Source: Zooshikella harenae (lineage in GTDB: Bacteria > Pseudomonadota > Gammaproteobacteria > Pseudomonadales > Zooshikellaceae). Taken from it: a DNA stretch of 64,000 nt. The DNA lies in contig NZ_JAGSOY010000016.1 in assembly GCF_018837975.1 (NCBI RefSeq), positions 1 to 64,000 of the forward strand, read 5' to 3'. Below, piece after piece: positions 8,794 through 18,382 of this stretch; positions within the stretch are counted from its first letter, which is position 1; the number at the start of each line of letters is the position of its first letter. Below the pieces are notes generated by a model, which saw only the letters and a list, made by a program, of their open reading frames with translations, had not been told where the DNA came from and did not search any database. The position numbers and the translations under genes were made by a program.

Positions 8794-10745
8794 AAACTGT
8801 TCGGCTTACGATGGCACAGGCATTGGTCAACTATCTTGCGGCCCAGTTTATTGAGGTTGAAGGTGAGGCTAATCCAGCAACGGCGACTCAAAATAACGAA
8901 ACTAAGCCTGAAGGCATTCCATTATTTGCGGGCGTTTTTGCTATTTTTGGGCATGGCAATGTAGCTGGGCTTGGCGAAGCGTTATATCAGGCACAAGAGA
9001 AGCTTCCAACATTTCGTGCGCATAATGAGCAGAGTATGGCTCATGCTGCTATTGCTTTCGCGAAAGCGCATCGACGTCGACGAATGATGGCTTGTACCAC
9101 TTCAATTGGGCCGGGCGCAACGAATATGGTGACGGCTGCAGCAATAGCCCATGTCAATCGACTGCCTGTGTTACTGCTGCCGGCTGATACGTTCGCCACT
9201 CGGATACCTGATCCTGTTTTACAGCAAGTAGAGTATTTTGCTGATCCGACCCTTACCGCTAATGACTGTTTTCGCCCTGTGTCCCGTTATTTTGATCGGC
9301 TTACTCGCCCGGAGCAGCTCATTAACAGCTTGCCCACAGCGTTGTCTGTATTACTGGACCCCGTTAATTGTGGACCCGTCACCTTAGCACTCCCCCAAGA
9401 TGTCCAGGCGATGAGTTATGACTATCCTGCACATTGGTTTACACCTCAAATGCATACTATTTACCGACCACAGCCCGATGTTCGACAGTTGCAGGAGACT
9501 GTGGCTTTACTACAACAAAGCCAGTGTCCTTTGCTCGTAGTAGGTGGGGGGGTGCACTACAGTGAAGCTTTTAGCGCATTGGTAACATTGGCAGAACAAT
9601 TTCAGATTCCTATTGTAGAAACTCAGGCGGGGAAAGGGGCTGTAAATTGGGAGCACCCATGCAATATGGGTAGCATTGGTGTTACCGGAACCAGTGTTGC
9701 CAATACACTGGCTACTCAAGCAGATGTTGTACTTGCGGTTGGCACACGGTTACAGGACTTTACCACTGGATCACGCACGCTTTTTAACCGTTCAGATTTC
9801 AAGCTTATTCAGTTGAATGTCAACGGTTTTGATGCGCATAAGCATCAGGCAATACCCCTCATCTGTGATGCGAGAGTTGGCTTGGAGCAGCTTTATAGCG
9901 CTTTGCAACAAAGCAAATGGCAGCCTTCAGCCGAGTGGGCTGTTCAGGCTCAATACTATCGGCAGCAATGGATTACCCAGGCTGATCAGGTTTTGGCTGC
10001 ACCTTTTGCAGAACGTGCAGAATCAATTACATCACGGCCCACCCAGCAGGCCTTAGGCCAAGACTGTACAGGTATTAGTGATGCTCAGGTGATTGGTGCT
10101 GTGCAACGATTGGCTGATGAGCACACTGTGGTGGTGGGGGCTGCAGGTGGTTTACCAGGAGAACTCCATAAGCTATGGCGTGCCCCTCAACCTGGAAGTT
10201 ATCACTTGGAGTATGGCTATTCCTGTATGGGGTATGAAATTGCAGGAGGACTGGGCGTTAAGTTGGCTGACCCGCAGAGAGATGTGATTGTTATGGTTGG
10301 CGATGGTAGCTACCTCATGCTGAACAGTGAGATTGCCACATCAGTGATGATGGGCTTGAAGCTTATTATTGTCGTGTTGGATAACCAGGGGTTTGGTTGT
10401 ATTAATCGATTACAGCAGCATTGTGGCAGTGCACCTTTTAATAACCTGTTAGCGGATTGTTACAGTTCTGAAGCCGAAGTGTTACGCGTTAACTTCGCGG
10501 CCCATGCACGTTCATTGGGGGCAGAGGCTGAGCAGGTTAGCTCAATTCACTCACTGGAACAGGCATTAACGCGTGCCAAAGCAGCAACCCGGACTTATGT
10601 GATCACTATTGACACCGATCCACGGCAGTCAACGGAAGCGGGTGGTTGTTGGTGGGATGTTGCTGTACCAGAGGTATCTGAGCGACACCAGGTGAATGAT
10701 GCCAGAGCAAAGTATGAACAAGCTAAACGACAACAGCCTTATTAG
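8790..10745 (+). CDS. iolD: 3D-(3,5/4)-trihydroxycyclohexane-1,2-dione hydrolase IolD
   Basis: IolD is a thiamine-diphosphate enzyme that opens the diketone ring to 5-deoxy-glucuronate. The 651-residue protein has the three ThDP-family domains: an N-terminal PYR domain with GHGNVAGLGEAL and the HNEQSMAHAA segment holding the catalytic glutamate, a central domain, and a C-terminal PP domain with VGDGSY followed about 25 residues later by DNQGFG, the GDG...N diphosphate-binding motif. AAGGAGG lies just upstream of the ATG that overlaps the iolC stop. Length and motifs are normal, and neighbours iolC and iolE confirm the assignment. Confidence 0.95.
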   Translation: MKTVRLTMAQALVNYLAAQFIEVEGEANPATATQNNETKPEGIPLFAGVFAIFGHGNVAGLGEALYQAQEKLPTFRAHNEQSMAHAAIAFAKAHRRRRMMACTTSIGPGATNMVTAAAIAHVNRLPVLLLPADTFATRIPDPVLQQVEYFADPTLTANDCFRPVSRYFDRLTRPEQLINSLPTALSVLLDPVNCGPVTLALPQDVQAMSYDYPAHWFTPQMHTIYRPQPDVRQLQETVALLQQSQCPLLVVGGGVHYSEAFSALVTLAEQFQIPIVETQAGKGAVNWEHPCNMGSIGVTGTSVANTLATQADVVLAVGTRLQDFTTGSRTLFNRSDFKLIQLNVNGFDAHKHQAIPLICDARVGLEQLYSALQQSKWQPSAEWAVQAQYYRQQWITQADQVLAAPFAERAESITSRPTQQALGQDCTGISDAQVIGAVQRLADEHTVVVGAAGGLPGELHKLWRAPQPGSYHLEYGYSCMGYEIAGGLGVKLADPQRDVIVMVGDGSYLMLNSEIATSVMMGLKLIIVVLDNQGFGCINRLQQHCGSAPFNNLLADCYSSEAEVLRVNFAAHARSLGAEAEQVSSIHSLEQALTRAKAATRTYVITIDTDPRQSTEAGGCWWDVAVPEVSERHQVNDARAKYEQAKRQQPY

Positions 10746-10806
10746 TTATGGCATCAACAATAACAATAAATATGAGTTGTATTACGTGGTAGAGGGAGTC
10801 TTAGCA

Positions 10807-11715
10807 ATGACAATTAAAATCGGCATTAACCCATTAACCTGGAGCAATGATGACTTACCTTCGCTAGGTGCTGACACGCCACTGGAAACCTGTTTACGAG
10901 AAGGTAAACAAGCGGGTTATTTAGGATTTGAATTAGGTAATAAATTTCCACGTGAACCTGAGATATTAGGACCAATACTTCAGCAATACCAACTTGAGCT
11001 GGTGTCAGGTTGGTACAGCGGACAATTATTACAGCGGCGTGTAGAAGATGAAATCAGAGCCTTACAAGGTCACTTGCATTTATTGAAAGCCTTAGGTGCT
11101 GAAGTATTGGTCTTTGCAGAAGTAACAGGGTGTGTTCATGGGCGACAAGATACACCTTTGTCTCATCGTCCCGTCATGACTGATGTGCAGTGGAAAATAT
11201 TTACAGAAAAGCTAAACCAGGTAGCCGCTTATACCTTAGCGCAGGGGGTGAGATTGGCCTATCACCATCATATGGGGACCGTCGTTGAAACAGAAAAAGA
11301 CATCGACCGGTTAATGACGATGACTGACGATACCGTCGGATTGCTGCTGGATACTGGGCATTTAACTTACAGTGGTGGTGATCCCCTAACGGTTATTCAG
11401 CGTTACAGTCAACGAATTTGTCATGTGCACTGTAAGGATATCCGATTTGAGATTTTAGACTGGGCCAAAAATTCTGATAATAGTTTTTTAAATGCCGTGT
11501 TACAGGGAGTTTTTACCGTGCCAGGCGATGGTTGTATTGATTATTCACCTTTATTAAAGACACTGGAAAACAAAGGCTATGAAGGTTGGCTGGTTGTTGA
11601 AGCGGAGCAGGATCCTGCCATTGCTCATCCATTAACTTATGCACGTAAAGGCTATGAATATCTTGAACAACAGGCAACACAAGTGGGGTGGCAAGTGGCA
11701 GAGTCAAGCGCTTAG
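10807..11715 (+). CDS. iolE: Myo-inosose-2 dehydratase IolE
   Basis: IolE dehydrates 2-keto-myo-inositol to the trihydroxycyclohexanedione used by IolD. It is an AP_endonuc_2-type TIM barrel of 302 residues with the family opening GINPLTWSNDDLPSLG, the AYHHHMGT segment and the LLLDTGHL and CHVHCKD metal-site strands. The ATG at 10807 is chosen because GGGAG lies 8 nt upstream and the protein then begins at the conserved N-terminus. The reading frame is open further upstream, overlapping the end of iolD, but that part looks non-conserved. It is the last gene of the rightward iol run. Confidence 0.93.
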   Translation: MTIKIGINPLTWSNDDLPSLGADTPLETCLREGKQAGYLGFELGNKFPREPEILGPILQQYQLELVSGWYSGQLLQRRVEDEIRALQGHLHLLKALGAEVLVFAEVTGCVHGRQDTPLSHRPVMTDVQWKIFTEKLNQVAAYTLAQGVRLAYHHHMGTVVETEKDIDRLMTMTDDTVGLLLDTGHLTYSGGDPLTVIQRYSQRICHVHCKDIRFEILDWAKNSDNSFLNAVLQGVFTVPGDGCIDYSPLLKTLENKGYEGWLVVEAEQDPAIAHPLTYARKGYEYLEQQATQVGWQVAESSA

Positions 11716-11728
11716 GAACGTTGAGCTA

Positions 11729-11860
11729 CTCTTCGCTGGAGGCTTGGTTGCCGCATCCTTGCGACAACCAGTTCGACGGGTGTTATTCCGTCTTTGTTTG
11801 CTGCAGACCACCATCACAGGGAAATACCACAAGTGTTATCTCTATTCATCACATGTGCAA
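11729..11860 (+). repeat. Dispersed repeat family R2, degenerate copy (R2-1)
   Basis: The segment CTTCGCTGGAGGCTTGGTTG and the following GCCGCATCCTTGCGACAA resemble the core of the better preserved R2 copies at 19265-19502 and 27112-27350. Similarity fades toward 11860. It fills the space between iolE and the convergent DUF945 gene. Short open frames across it are not credible genes. Confidence 0.5.
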
Positions 11861-11884
11861 TTGCCCTAGTTGAGGGGAGAGCAG

Positions 11885-13180
11885 TTACATCATTTTTTTA
11901 TCGTTAATGGTTAAACTGCCCTCTGTGAAATTCACTTTGGCTTTTAATTGGCCCGCTTCTTCTTTCAAAACTCCCTGCTGAATATACATATCCAATTGTG
12001 GTGCCATAGGAGATTCCATTAATAGGGCTTTAGGTAAGCTGACATTCGCTTTAGCCTGAATAGCACCCAGCATGAATAGTGGATTACTTAATAGCATCGG
12101 GTTATCCGTTTTGATAGTTGCTAATAAATCAGCATCAACATTACCTTTTTGTGTTTCAGCATGCAGCTTGGATATTTCAATAGAAGGTCCTTGCTTCAAA
12201 ATAGCCTGTAAATGAGGCTGGAGTTGAGTAAAGTCAGGTGGTGTTGGATTGGTTTGTTGCATAGCTTGCTGTTGCCAGTTAGTCACGACTTGTTGTATAG
12301 CAACAAGGGGTTTAGCTGCAATATTGTTGAGTTTTAAATTAAGGATAACATCGCTGGCCAGTTTTTCTTCGTCGATGGTGATAGCGGCAAAACGTAAGTT
12401 AGCATTCGCATTGATCGCTTCAGCTTGTAATTCTGAGTGAGAGACCATGGAAAAGCCTTGCAGATTGACCTCGCGAAATGAAGCACCGCTGGGGTCCGTA
12501 ACCGTCATATAATCAATATCGGCTTTATCATCACCCACCCATAGTGTTTCGAGAGCACGAGATTTATCAGAGCTGAATGTCATTTTCCCAACTTGTAGTT
12601 TGCCATCCTGACTGGTTAAGCTCATGCCTTGCCATTCACCTGATGCTGTCAGTTTATCGGCCTGGGGAGTAATACTGGCATTGATTTGGGCTGGTTTCAC
12701 CTCAACTATATTGCCGCCTTCTTCAAGGGTGAAGGGGGTTAGTTTAATGTCAAATGTGGTTTCACCGGAGAAGCCTGTTACGCTGGAAATAACCAAAGGC
12801 TTTTTGTCTTTCCAAAGCATTTTGATGGTTTTTTGTGCTTCTGCTGAATACTGTAAGTCAGTAGTAGTACTGGCTAAACCAAAGAGTGGGCTTTTACCCC
12901 AAAAAACAGGTCCATGCTGGACACTATGTTGCATATTAATGGTAATGGGGGCTTCATTTTTAGGCGTTATTTGCAGCTCGGTTGATGCTTGTGATTTAAA
13001 CCAGCCTCGTTGGTAGTTTTTTTGGATGGAGTAACTTAGCAGGTGCTGATATTCACTCAAGGCCTGCTCTAACTGAACAACACTTGCATTATAATGCTTT
13101 TCAGCCTGGATACCGGATACAAAAGGTCCTCCGGTAACCACTGCAGCAAGAATAACAATAATAAACAATAATTTTTTCAC
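11885..13180 (-). CDS. DUF945 (YdgA-like) family protein
   Basis: This 431-residue protein has an N-terminal hydrophobic segment (LLFIIVILAAVVTGGPFVSG) that would export or anchor it, then a long beta-rich region typical of the DUF945/YdgA family, including the early Y.RGWFKSQAST segment and many TxxDLxY-like strands. Function is not established; family members are envelope proteins. The start is GTG at 13180, with GAGTGGA 9 nt upstream. It is monocistronic, convergent with iolE and divergent from ald. Family membership is fairly safe, function unknown. Confidence 0.8.
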   Translation of the reverse strand: MKKLLFIIVILAAVVTGGPFVSGIQAEKHYNASVVQLEQALSEYQHLLSYSIQKNYQRGWFKSQASTELQITPKNEAPITINMQHSVQHGPVFWGKSPLFGLASTTTDLQYSAEAQKTIKMLWKDKKPLVISSVTGFSGETTFDIKLTPFTLEEGGNIVEVKPAQINASITPQADKLTASGEWQGMSLTSQDGKLQVGKMTFSSDKSRALETLWVGDDKADIDYMTVTDPSGASFREVNLQGFSMVSHSELQAEAINANANLRFAAITIDEEKLASDVILNLKLNNIAAKPLVAIQQVVTNWQQQAMQQTNPTPPDFTQLQPHLQAILKQGPSIEISKLHAETQKGNVDADLLATIKTDNPMLLSNPLFMLGAIQAKANVSLPKALLMESPMAPQLDMYIQQGVLKEEAGQLKAKVNFTEGSLTINDKKMM

Positions 13181-13814
13181 AATAAACGTCCACTCTTTTT
13201 GTTAATAGATATACCCAGCATAAAAGCTATAAACAAAACGTAATACATATGACAACGACGGCTCACACTTAAGTTTTATTGGTGCGCGTTTAACGTAGTA
13301 AACAGCTTAACTTAGTAAACAATAGTCGTATTGCTTTTAATCCTAGGATAAAAATGACCACTTAGAGAAAAGGCTCTAAGTAGAATGGGTGACTATTAGC
13401 CAATGCCTATCTTTACGCTGGAGGGCTACCTGTAAATATATTCTCCCATCTGCTTATAAGTGCTGGCAACCTTACAGGCGTATTTGTGGACTAAAAATAG
13501 TAGCGTTAAGTTGTTTTTTAGTGAAATCAGGTAGCAAAACGTGAGTAGTATGATCAATCCTCCTTATTGAGGAACCATTTGAGATAGTCAAATCCTCCAG
13601 GTAGATGAATTATAGGTCAGGTGAATATTTTTGTGTTTTGTTAAAATAATAGTAAATATCACTGCATACTCTGAAAAAATGATAAGAATAACTATACATT
13701 TTGGGCTAAACTTGTGAAAAATTTCTGTAACAAACTCAGCTACTTATCATTCAACAAGCAGCTTTAATTATTAATGCTGGACTAATGACCCAAGTATAAG
13801 GGAGGCAGTAGACC
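13181..13814. other. Non-coding region upstream of ald and the DUF945 gene
   Basis: This 634-bp divergent gap has no credible gene. It holds a small perfect hairpin, CTTAGAG/CTCTAAG at 13361-13380, and a strongly AT-rich stretch (about 13620-13760) that probably contains the ald promoter. AGGGAGGCAG precedes the ald ATG. No riboswitch was recognised. Confidence 0.5.
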
Positions 13815-14936
13815 ATGTTGATTGGTGTACCTAAAGAAATCAAAAACCATGAATACCGTGTTGGCTTGACACCTGCTGTTGTAAGCGAGCTTACCCAGAG
13901 GAATCACCAGGTTTTGGTTGAAACTACGGCTGGTGATGGTGTGGGCTTCAGTGATGATGATTACACTCGTGCCGGGGCTACAATTGTCGCTGATGCGGCA
14001 GCGGTTTTTGCTCAGGCTGAGATGATTGTTAAAGTTAAGGAGCCACAGGCTGTTGAGCGTAAGATGCTCAAAGCTGATCAAACACTCTTCACCTATCTGC
14101 ATTTAGCACCTGATGTTCCCCAAACAAATGACTTGATTGAATCTGGCGCTACCTGTATTGCTTATGAAACGGTTACAGATAGTTTGGGACGTCTACCGTT
14201 ATTAGCCCCTATGTCAGAAGTGGCAGGACGTATGTCAATTCAGGCTGGAGCCCACTGTCTTGAAAAGTATTGTGGTGGTCTAGGCCTATTGTTAGGTGGT
14301 GTACCTGGTGTTGAACCTGCCAAAGTGGTTGTGTTGGGAGGCGGTGTTGTTGGTCAGAATGCGATAGCAATGGCTGTGGGTCTTGGCGCTGATGTGATCG
14401 TTTTGGACAAAAATGTGGATGTATTACGCCGTTTAGATCAGCATTACGGTAACCGTATTAAAACGGTATTCTCTACAGCACAAGCAATTGCAGATCATAT
14501 TTTAGACGCTGATTTAGTGATTGGTGGGGTACTGATCCCTGGTGCGGCAGCACCTAAATTGATTACCCGTGAGCATATCAAGCAAATGAAGCCTGGCTCT
14601 GCTATTGTCGATGTGGCTATCGATCAAGGAGGGTGTGCAGAAACATCTGTGGCAACAACTCACCAGGACCCTACTTTTATTGTGGATGATGTGGTGCATT
14701 ATTGTGTGGCCAATATGCCAGGGGCCGTCGCGCGAACATCAACACTGGCATTAAATAATGCAACATTTTCTTATGTACTGGCATTAGCTGAAAAAGGCAC
14801 AAAGCGTGCTTTAGAGGAAGATGAGCACTTATTGAATGGGTTGAATGTTGCCAAAGGTAAAATTACTTGTAAGAGTGTAGCAGAAGCACAAAATCTGTCG
14901 TATACTCCGGCCCGCGATATACTGCTTGAATTATAA
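13815..14936 (+). CDS. ald: Alanine dehydrogenase
   Basis: Ald reversibly deaminates L-alanine to pyruvate and ammonia with NAD. The 373-residue protein starts with MLIGVPKEIKNHEYRVGLTP and keeps the family's key residues: R15 and K75 (pyruvate binding) and H96 (catalytic, in TYLHLAPD). It has a Rossmann VVLGGGVVGQNAIAMAVGLG segment for NAD and the late VDVAIDQGG block with the catalytic aspartate. A strong AGGGAGG lies upstream. It stands alone and ends before a good intrinsic terminator. Confidence 0.96.
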   Translation: MLIGVPKEIKNHEYRVGLTPAVVSELTQRNHQVLVETTAGDGVGFSDDDYTRAGATIVADAAAVFAQAEMIVKVKEPQAVERKMLKADQTLFTYLHLAPDVPQTNDLIESGATCIAYETVTDSLGRLPLLAPMSEVAGRMSIQAGAHCLEKYCGGLGLLLGGVPGVEPAKVVVLGGGVVGQNAIAMAVGLGADVIVLDKNVDVLRRLDQHYGNRIKTVFSTAQAIADHILDADLVIGGVLIPGAAAPKLITREHIKQMKPGSAIVDVAIDQGGCAETSVATTHQDPTFIVDDVVHYCVANMPGAVARTSTLALNNATFSYVLALAEKGTKRALEEDEHLLNGLNVAKGKITCKSVAEAQNLSYTPARDILLEL

Positions 14937-15032
14937 CACCTCAGGTGGTGTGTGTATGGTATACATGATGGATTGTATGCCTTGCACACAATCTTAGGAG
15001 GAGAGCAGTTAAGCGAGAAAACCGATGATTGG

Positions 15033-15071
15033 CGCAACCCATACCTACTATAGGCAGGGTTGCGTTTTTTT
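15033..15071 (+). terminator. Intrinsic terminator after ald
   Basis: The 8-bp stem CGCAACCC (15033-15040) / GGGTTGCG (15057-15064) with a 16-nt loop is followed directly by seven T residues (15065-15071). This is a standard rho-independent terminator on the plus strand, about 100 bp after the ald stop. Confidence 0.85.
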
Positions 15072-15101
15072 ATATATACCCCAGTTCAGAGAGGATTCGA
15101 A

Positions 15102-16733
15102 TTACAGTTGGACTTTGTAAAGGTCTTTAGATAAGAAATTATCTAAAGGATGACGGTTACTGAATCCTCCAATTGAGGGTTTTACCAGATTCTTTGAGAC
15201 ATAATAGTATAAAGGAATAATTGGCATTTCCTCTTGTATAAGCTTTTCTGCTTTTTGATAGTATAAGCTGGGGTTTTCAGCAACAGTTGCCTCTGTAAAT
15301 AGCTGGTCAAACGTTTTATTTTTCCAGCGGCCATAGTTTTGTTTGCTGTAGCTTAGCAATGTACTAAGCATGGTTGATGCCTCATTATAGTCACCATTCC
15401 AACCATCTCTTGCTACGACAAAGTTACCTTGCTCTTTGTTGGTGAGAAAGGTCTTCCACTCTTGATTCAATATTTCAACTTTGACGTGTTTTAAATTTTT
15501 CTGCCACATGGAGTAGAGTGCAATAGCCACCTTTTTGTGCGCTTCTAATGTGTTGTACAAAACTTGGAATTTTAACGGATTTTTTTCTGTAATTCCCGCT
15601 TCTTTTAGGTACTTTTGAGCTAGTTGAATTCGCTCTTTTTGTGTCATGTTGGCAAAAGGTGATTCAACGGCTTGATAGCCATCAACATAAGGTGGAATGT
15701 AGTTATAGGCAGGAATTTCACCTAACCCTAAAACTTTCTTTGCGATAATATCCCGATCAATAGCGAGTGAAAGCGCTTTACGCACCCGAACATCATCAAA
15801 GGGTTTTTTGAGTAAGTTGATTGAATAGTAGTATGTAGCAACAATGCCGTGAGTTTTTACTTCATCAGGTATGGTCTTTTTTAGTTTTTTGTAGTGGTTT
15901 TCAGCAATCGTATGGGTGATATCCAATTCGCCAGCCCGATAACGATCTAACTCGGTATTAGATGACTCGATAGGATAGTAAGTAACGTGATCAATGACCG
16001 TTTTTTTATTATCCCAATAATATGGATTGCGTTCAGACTCTATTCGCTCATTAACAACCCACTTGGTTAATTTATAAGGGCCATTGGATACAATGTTCTG
16101 TGGCAATGTCCATTTTTTTCCATATTTCTTCACCGTTGCTGAGTGCACGGGGTATGTCGTGTAATGGGCTAATGTTTTTATAAAGTAGGGGGTGGGTTGG
16201 TTTAATGTAATTTCTAGGGTTGTATCATCAAGTGCTTTGACGCCGATTGTTTCCGGTTTGACTTTACCACGCAACGCCTCATTGGCATTTTTGATTCCAA
16301 TCAACTCAATATACCAAGAGTAGGGAGACGCAAGACCAGGATCTACAGAGCGACGAAAGGATAATACGAAGTCATGTGCTGTGACAGGATCGCCGTTAGA
16401 CCATTTAAGATTCTTACGCAAGTAGAATGTATATACTTTTTTATCATCGCTCACTGTCCACCGTTCTGCTTGACCGGGGATAATTTTACCATTTGGATCT
16501 TCGGTCGTAAGTCCTTCAAAAAGGTCGCGAACCACAAATGCCCCAGGTGTTCCAGTGACTAAATGAGGGTCGAGGGAGCTAGGTTCCGCGCCTATACCAC
16601 GCGTTAGGTGTTGGACTTTGGTCAATTTTGTTCCTGGAGGAACTTCTGCTGCCGTTGTTATTTGAGAAAAAAAGAGAGAAGTTGACAGTGTTAAAGGCGC
16701 TAGGGCAGCAATCATTGCTGATTTAAACGTCAT
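15102..16733 (-). CDS. Oligopeptide ABC transporter substrate-binding protein (OppA-like)
   Basis: This is an SBP_bac_5 periplasmic peptide-binding protein of 543 residues, the usual OppA/MppA length. It has a signal peptide ending around TTAA|EVPPG, the family signature region GAEPSSLDPHLVTGTPGAFVVRDLFEGL, NLKWSNGDPVTAHDFV and RALSLAIDRDII-like segments (here RKALSLAIDRDII), and the C-terminal SRDGWNGDY-type segment (here ARDGWNGDY). Transporter membrane and ATPase genes are not adjacent, so it may serve a permease encoded elsewhere. A 21-bp palindrome lies about 80 bp upstream of its start. Confidence 0.92.
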   Translation of the reverse strand: MTFKSAMIAALAPLTLSTSLFFSQITTAAEVPPGTKLTKVQHLTRGIGAEPSSLDPHLVTGTPGAFVVRDLFEGLTTEDPNGKIIPGQAERWTVSDDKKVYTFYLRKNLKWSNGDPVTAHDFVLSFRRSVDPGLASPYSWYIELIGIKNANEALRGKVKPETIGVKALDDTTLEITLNQPTPYFIKTLAHYTTYPVHSATVKKYGKKWTLPQNIVSNGPYKLTKWVVNERIESERNPYYWDNKKTVIDHVTYYPIESSNTELDRYRAGELDITHTIAENHYKKLKKTIPDEVKTHGIVATYYYSINLLKKPFDDVRVRKALSLAIDRDIIAKKVLGLGEIPAYNYIPPYVDGYQAVESPFANMTQKERIQLAQKYLKEAGITEKNPLKFQVLYNTLEAHKKVAIALYSMWQKNLKHVKVEILNQEWKTFLTNKEQGNFVVARDGWNGDYNEASTMLSTLLSYSKQNYGRWKNKTFDQLFTEATVAENPSLYYQKAEKLIQEEMPIIPLYYYVSKNLVKPSIGGFSNRHPLDNFLSKDLYKVQL

Positions 16734-16811
16734 AATATGATAAACCTATATTAGTTTTTTATTATTTTTAGTAGTGAATTAAATTAATATACAAATAAGT
16801 AACCTTTTGCA

Positions 16812-16832
16812 AGTGGTATACCTTATACCACT
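16812..16832. promoter_or_regulatory. Perfect palindrome upstream of the OppA-like gene (candidate operator)
   Basis: Two perfect 9-bp arms, AGTGGTATA and TATACCACT, surround CCT. The dyad centre is about 89 bp upstream of the oppA-like start in an AT-rich promoter-like gap. The symmetry fits a dimeric repressor or activator site; the protein is unknown. The rest of 16734-17260 shows no gene. Confidence 0.5.
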
Positions 16833-17260
16833 GTACGAGGGTAGGCAATTCACCCTTTATTAGTACTAATTAGTCATTTAAGGCGAGTAAGGCTATTGAT
16901 GCTGGAGTTAATGCAATATAATAAAGGTAAGCTTAATTTATTTCTATCTTGCTATGCTTTGCAAAAAAAATAAAAAAGTAACTTTAACGAATATTGTTTT
17001 GTGTCAATATATAAGACTATCTACGATTTTTTTCTTAAAATATAATAATTTTTACTTAAATACTGCAAGCTATTGTACGTTTGAATGAAGTTAGTATAGC
17101 TGTACTTGTGGCAGTTAAGCTGAATGGGATATGGACTTAATGCTAGGATTCTAGGCTATTTCAGTGTATTTGTTCATTAGAGCACAAATTGTGTGTTGTT
17201 TATGACGCTGAGGGCTGGTACCTATTTTGTAGGTCACCAGTATAACAAAAGGAGTTGTTT

Positions 17261-17836
17261 GTGAAAAAGGCAAGACGTTTTTTATTTTTACTCATATCTA
17301 TCGGTTTAACCGTTGGCGTGAAAGCAGAGCCTGGTAAGATTGATCTGGGAAATAGAATAATTGACTGTTATCAAGTCACTATGTATCGCTGGTTACCTGA
17401 GTTTTTTAAGATGAAAGGTTATGTAATTGATGAACGTGGTGAAGTTTATCATTATTTTACAGAGGATTATTGGGAGTTTGTGACCGCAGATAATATCAAA
17501 GATGGTCGCCTGGTTTCGTCAGTTGTGTTAGAAAAAAAATTTAAAAAGGTAAAACGTGTTGGGTATATAGATTTCGCTGTGCTTGTGACATACAAGAAAT
17601 TAATGGATCAAGGTATAAAAGGTAAATATAGTTTTGATGGGCAGGTTATTTATGATGCCCCACCTGCAGGCTGTGCTGTTTATGAACGTGTTGCAGATGA
17701 TAGTGACCAGTATGAAGAGGTTGTGTTAAAGATGACTGGTGGCACACCTATTAATAATGACTCAGCGGCGGTCAAACCATTAATCTCCTGGCTTAAAAGT
17801 ATGGACGTGTACCATTGTATTGGAGAAGATAGTTAA
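17261..17836 (+). CDS. Secreted protein of unknown function
   Basis: I do not recognise this 191-residue protein. It begins with a signal peptide (MKKARRFLFLLISIGLTVG then VKA|EPG) and the mature part is about 170 residues, mixed alpha/beta, with cysteines that could pair (DCYQ, AGCAVY, YHCIGE). The GTG at 17261 is chosen because AAAAGGAG lies 6 nt upstream; a TTG two codons earlier overlaps that site. It is monocistronic and followed by stem-loops. It is likely a real gene, given start signals and sensible composition; a periplasmic location is inferred. Confidence 0.7.
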   Translation: MKKARRFLFLLISIGLTVGVKAEPGKIDLGNRIIDCYQVTMYRWLPEFFKMKGYVIDERGEVYHYFTEDYWEFVTADNIKDGRLVSSVVLEKKFKKVKRVGYIDFAVLVTYKKLMDQGIKGKYSFDGQVIYDAPPAGCAVYERVADDSDQYEEVVLKMTGGTPINNDSAAVKPLISWLKSMDVYHCIGEDS

Positions 17837-17922
17837 ATTTTAGACATTTAGAGGAATAGAATTGTCCTATTGTAGGACTAATAAGTGTCTTATTTTCTAT
17901 GTGAAATTTTGACTAATGGGCG

Positions 17923-17949
17923 CCTCTAAAAAAAGTGCATTTTTAGAGG
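17923..17949 (+). terminator. Stem-loop after the secreted hypothetical gene
   Basis: CCTCTAAAAA (17923-17932) pairs perfectly with TTTTTAGAGG (17940-17949) around a 7-nt loop. The A/T ends of the stem allow terminator function in either direction, although no long U-run follows outside the stem. A smaller GTCCTA/TAGGAC hairpin lies at 17862-17876. Confidence 0.55.
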
Positions 17950-18040
17950 TGTCCTAATATTAGTGGGTAATTTTTGGCTTCATTAATGAAGCTTCATTAT
18001 CTCATAAATTAGTTGATGAAAGGCTTGCTTTATAGTGATT

Positions 18041-18216
18041 ATCCCCATAACGAAGTGTTTTTAGGAGCGGCCGTCAAGTGATGAAGCCCCAGGAGCTTAT
18101 ATTAATAAGTGACTGGGGTGGCAGTTAAATGCTCCTGCATAAACTGCATTCACACCATCCTTGGTGTTCAAGAACGCTGACAACAAAGCCTAAAAATGAT
18201 TTGTGAAGGGTATATA
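18041..18216 (+). repeat. Dispersed repeat family R1, long copy (R1-B)
   Basis: This 176-bp non-coding element is nearly identical to 21154-21330. Its two ends form an imperfect inverted repeat (CCCATAACGAAG... against ...ATTTGTGAAGGGTATA). Inside are hairpins CCCCAG...CTGGGG with TTAT...ATAA nested within, and ACACCA-TCCT-TGGTGT. The size, terminal symmetry and lack of coding capacity are like a MITE or BIME-type repeat. Apart from this and the stem-loops before it, 17837-18382 shows no gene. Confidence 0.85.
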
Positions 18217-18382
18217 TTTACGCACTTAAGATATCCAACTATCCTTAAACCACTTACACATTACTTTACTGTAACAAGACGTTGTAGATTAATCCTAGTC
18301 TAGGGTTGAAGGCAATGATAGTGATCCATCGTTTTCGTTACTGATTTAGTTAAGAAGAGTAAGTTTTGTTGGGGATTTATGT

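Noticed and set aside
10696..10806. Upstream extension of iolE overlapping iolD
   Set aside because: The conserved IolE N-terminus and a good ribosome-binding site place the start at 10807.
12249..13016. Plus-strand open frames inside the DUF945 gene
   Set aside because: They are antisense shadows of a well-formed gene and lack start signals.
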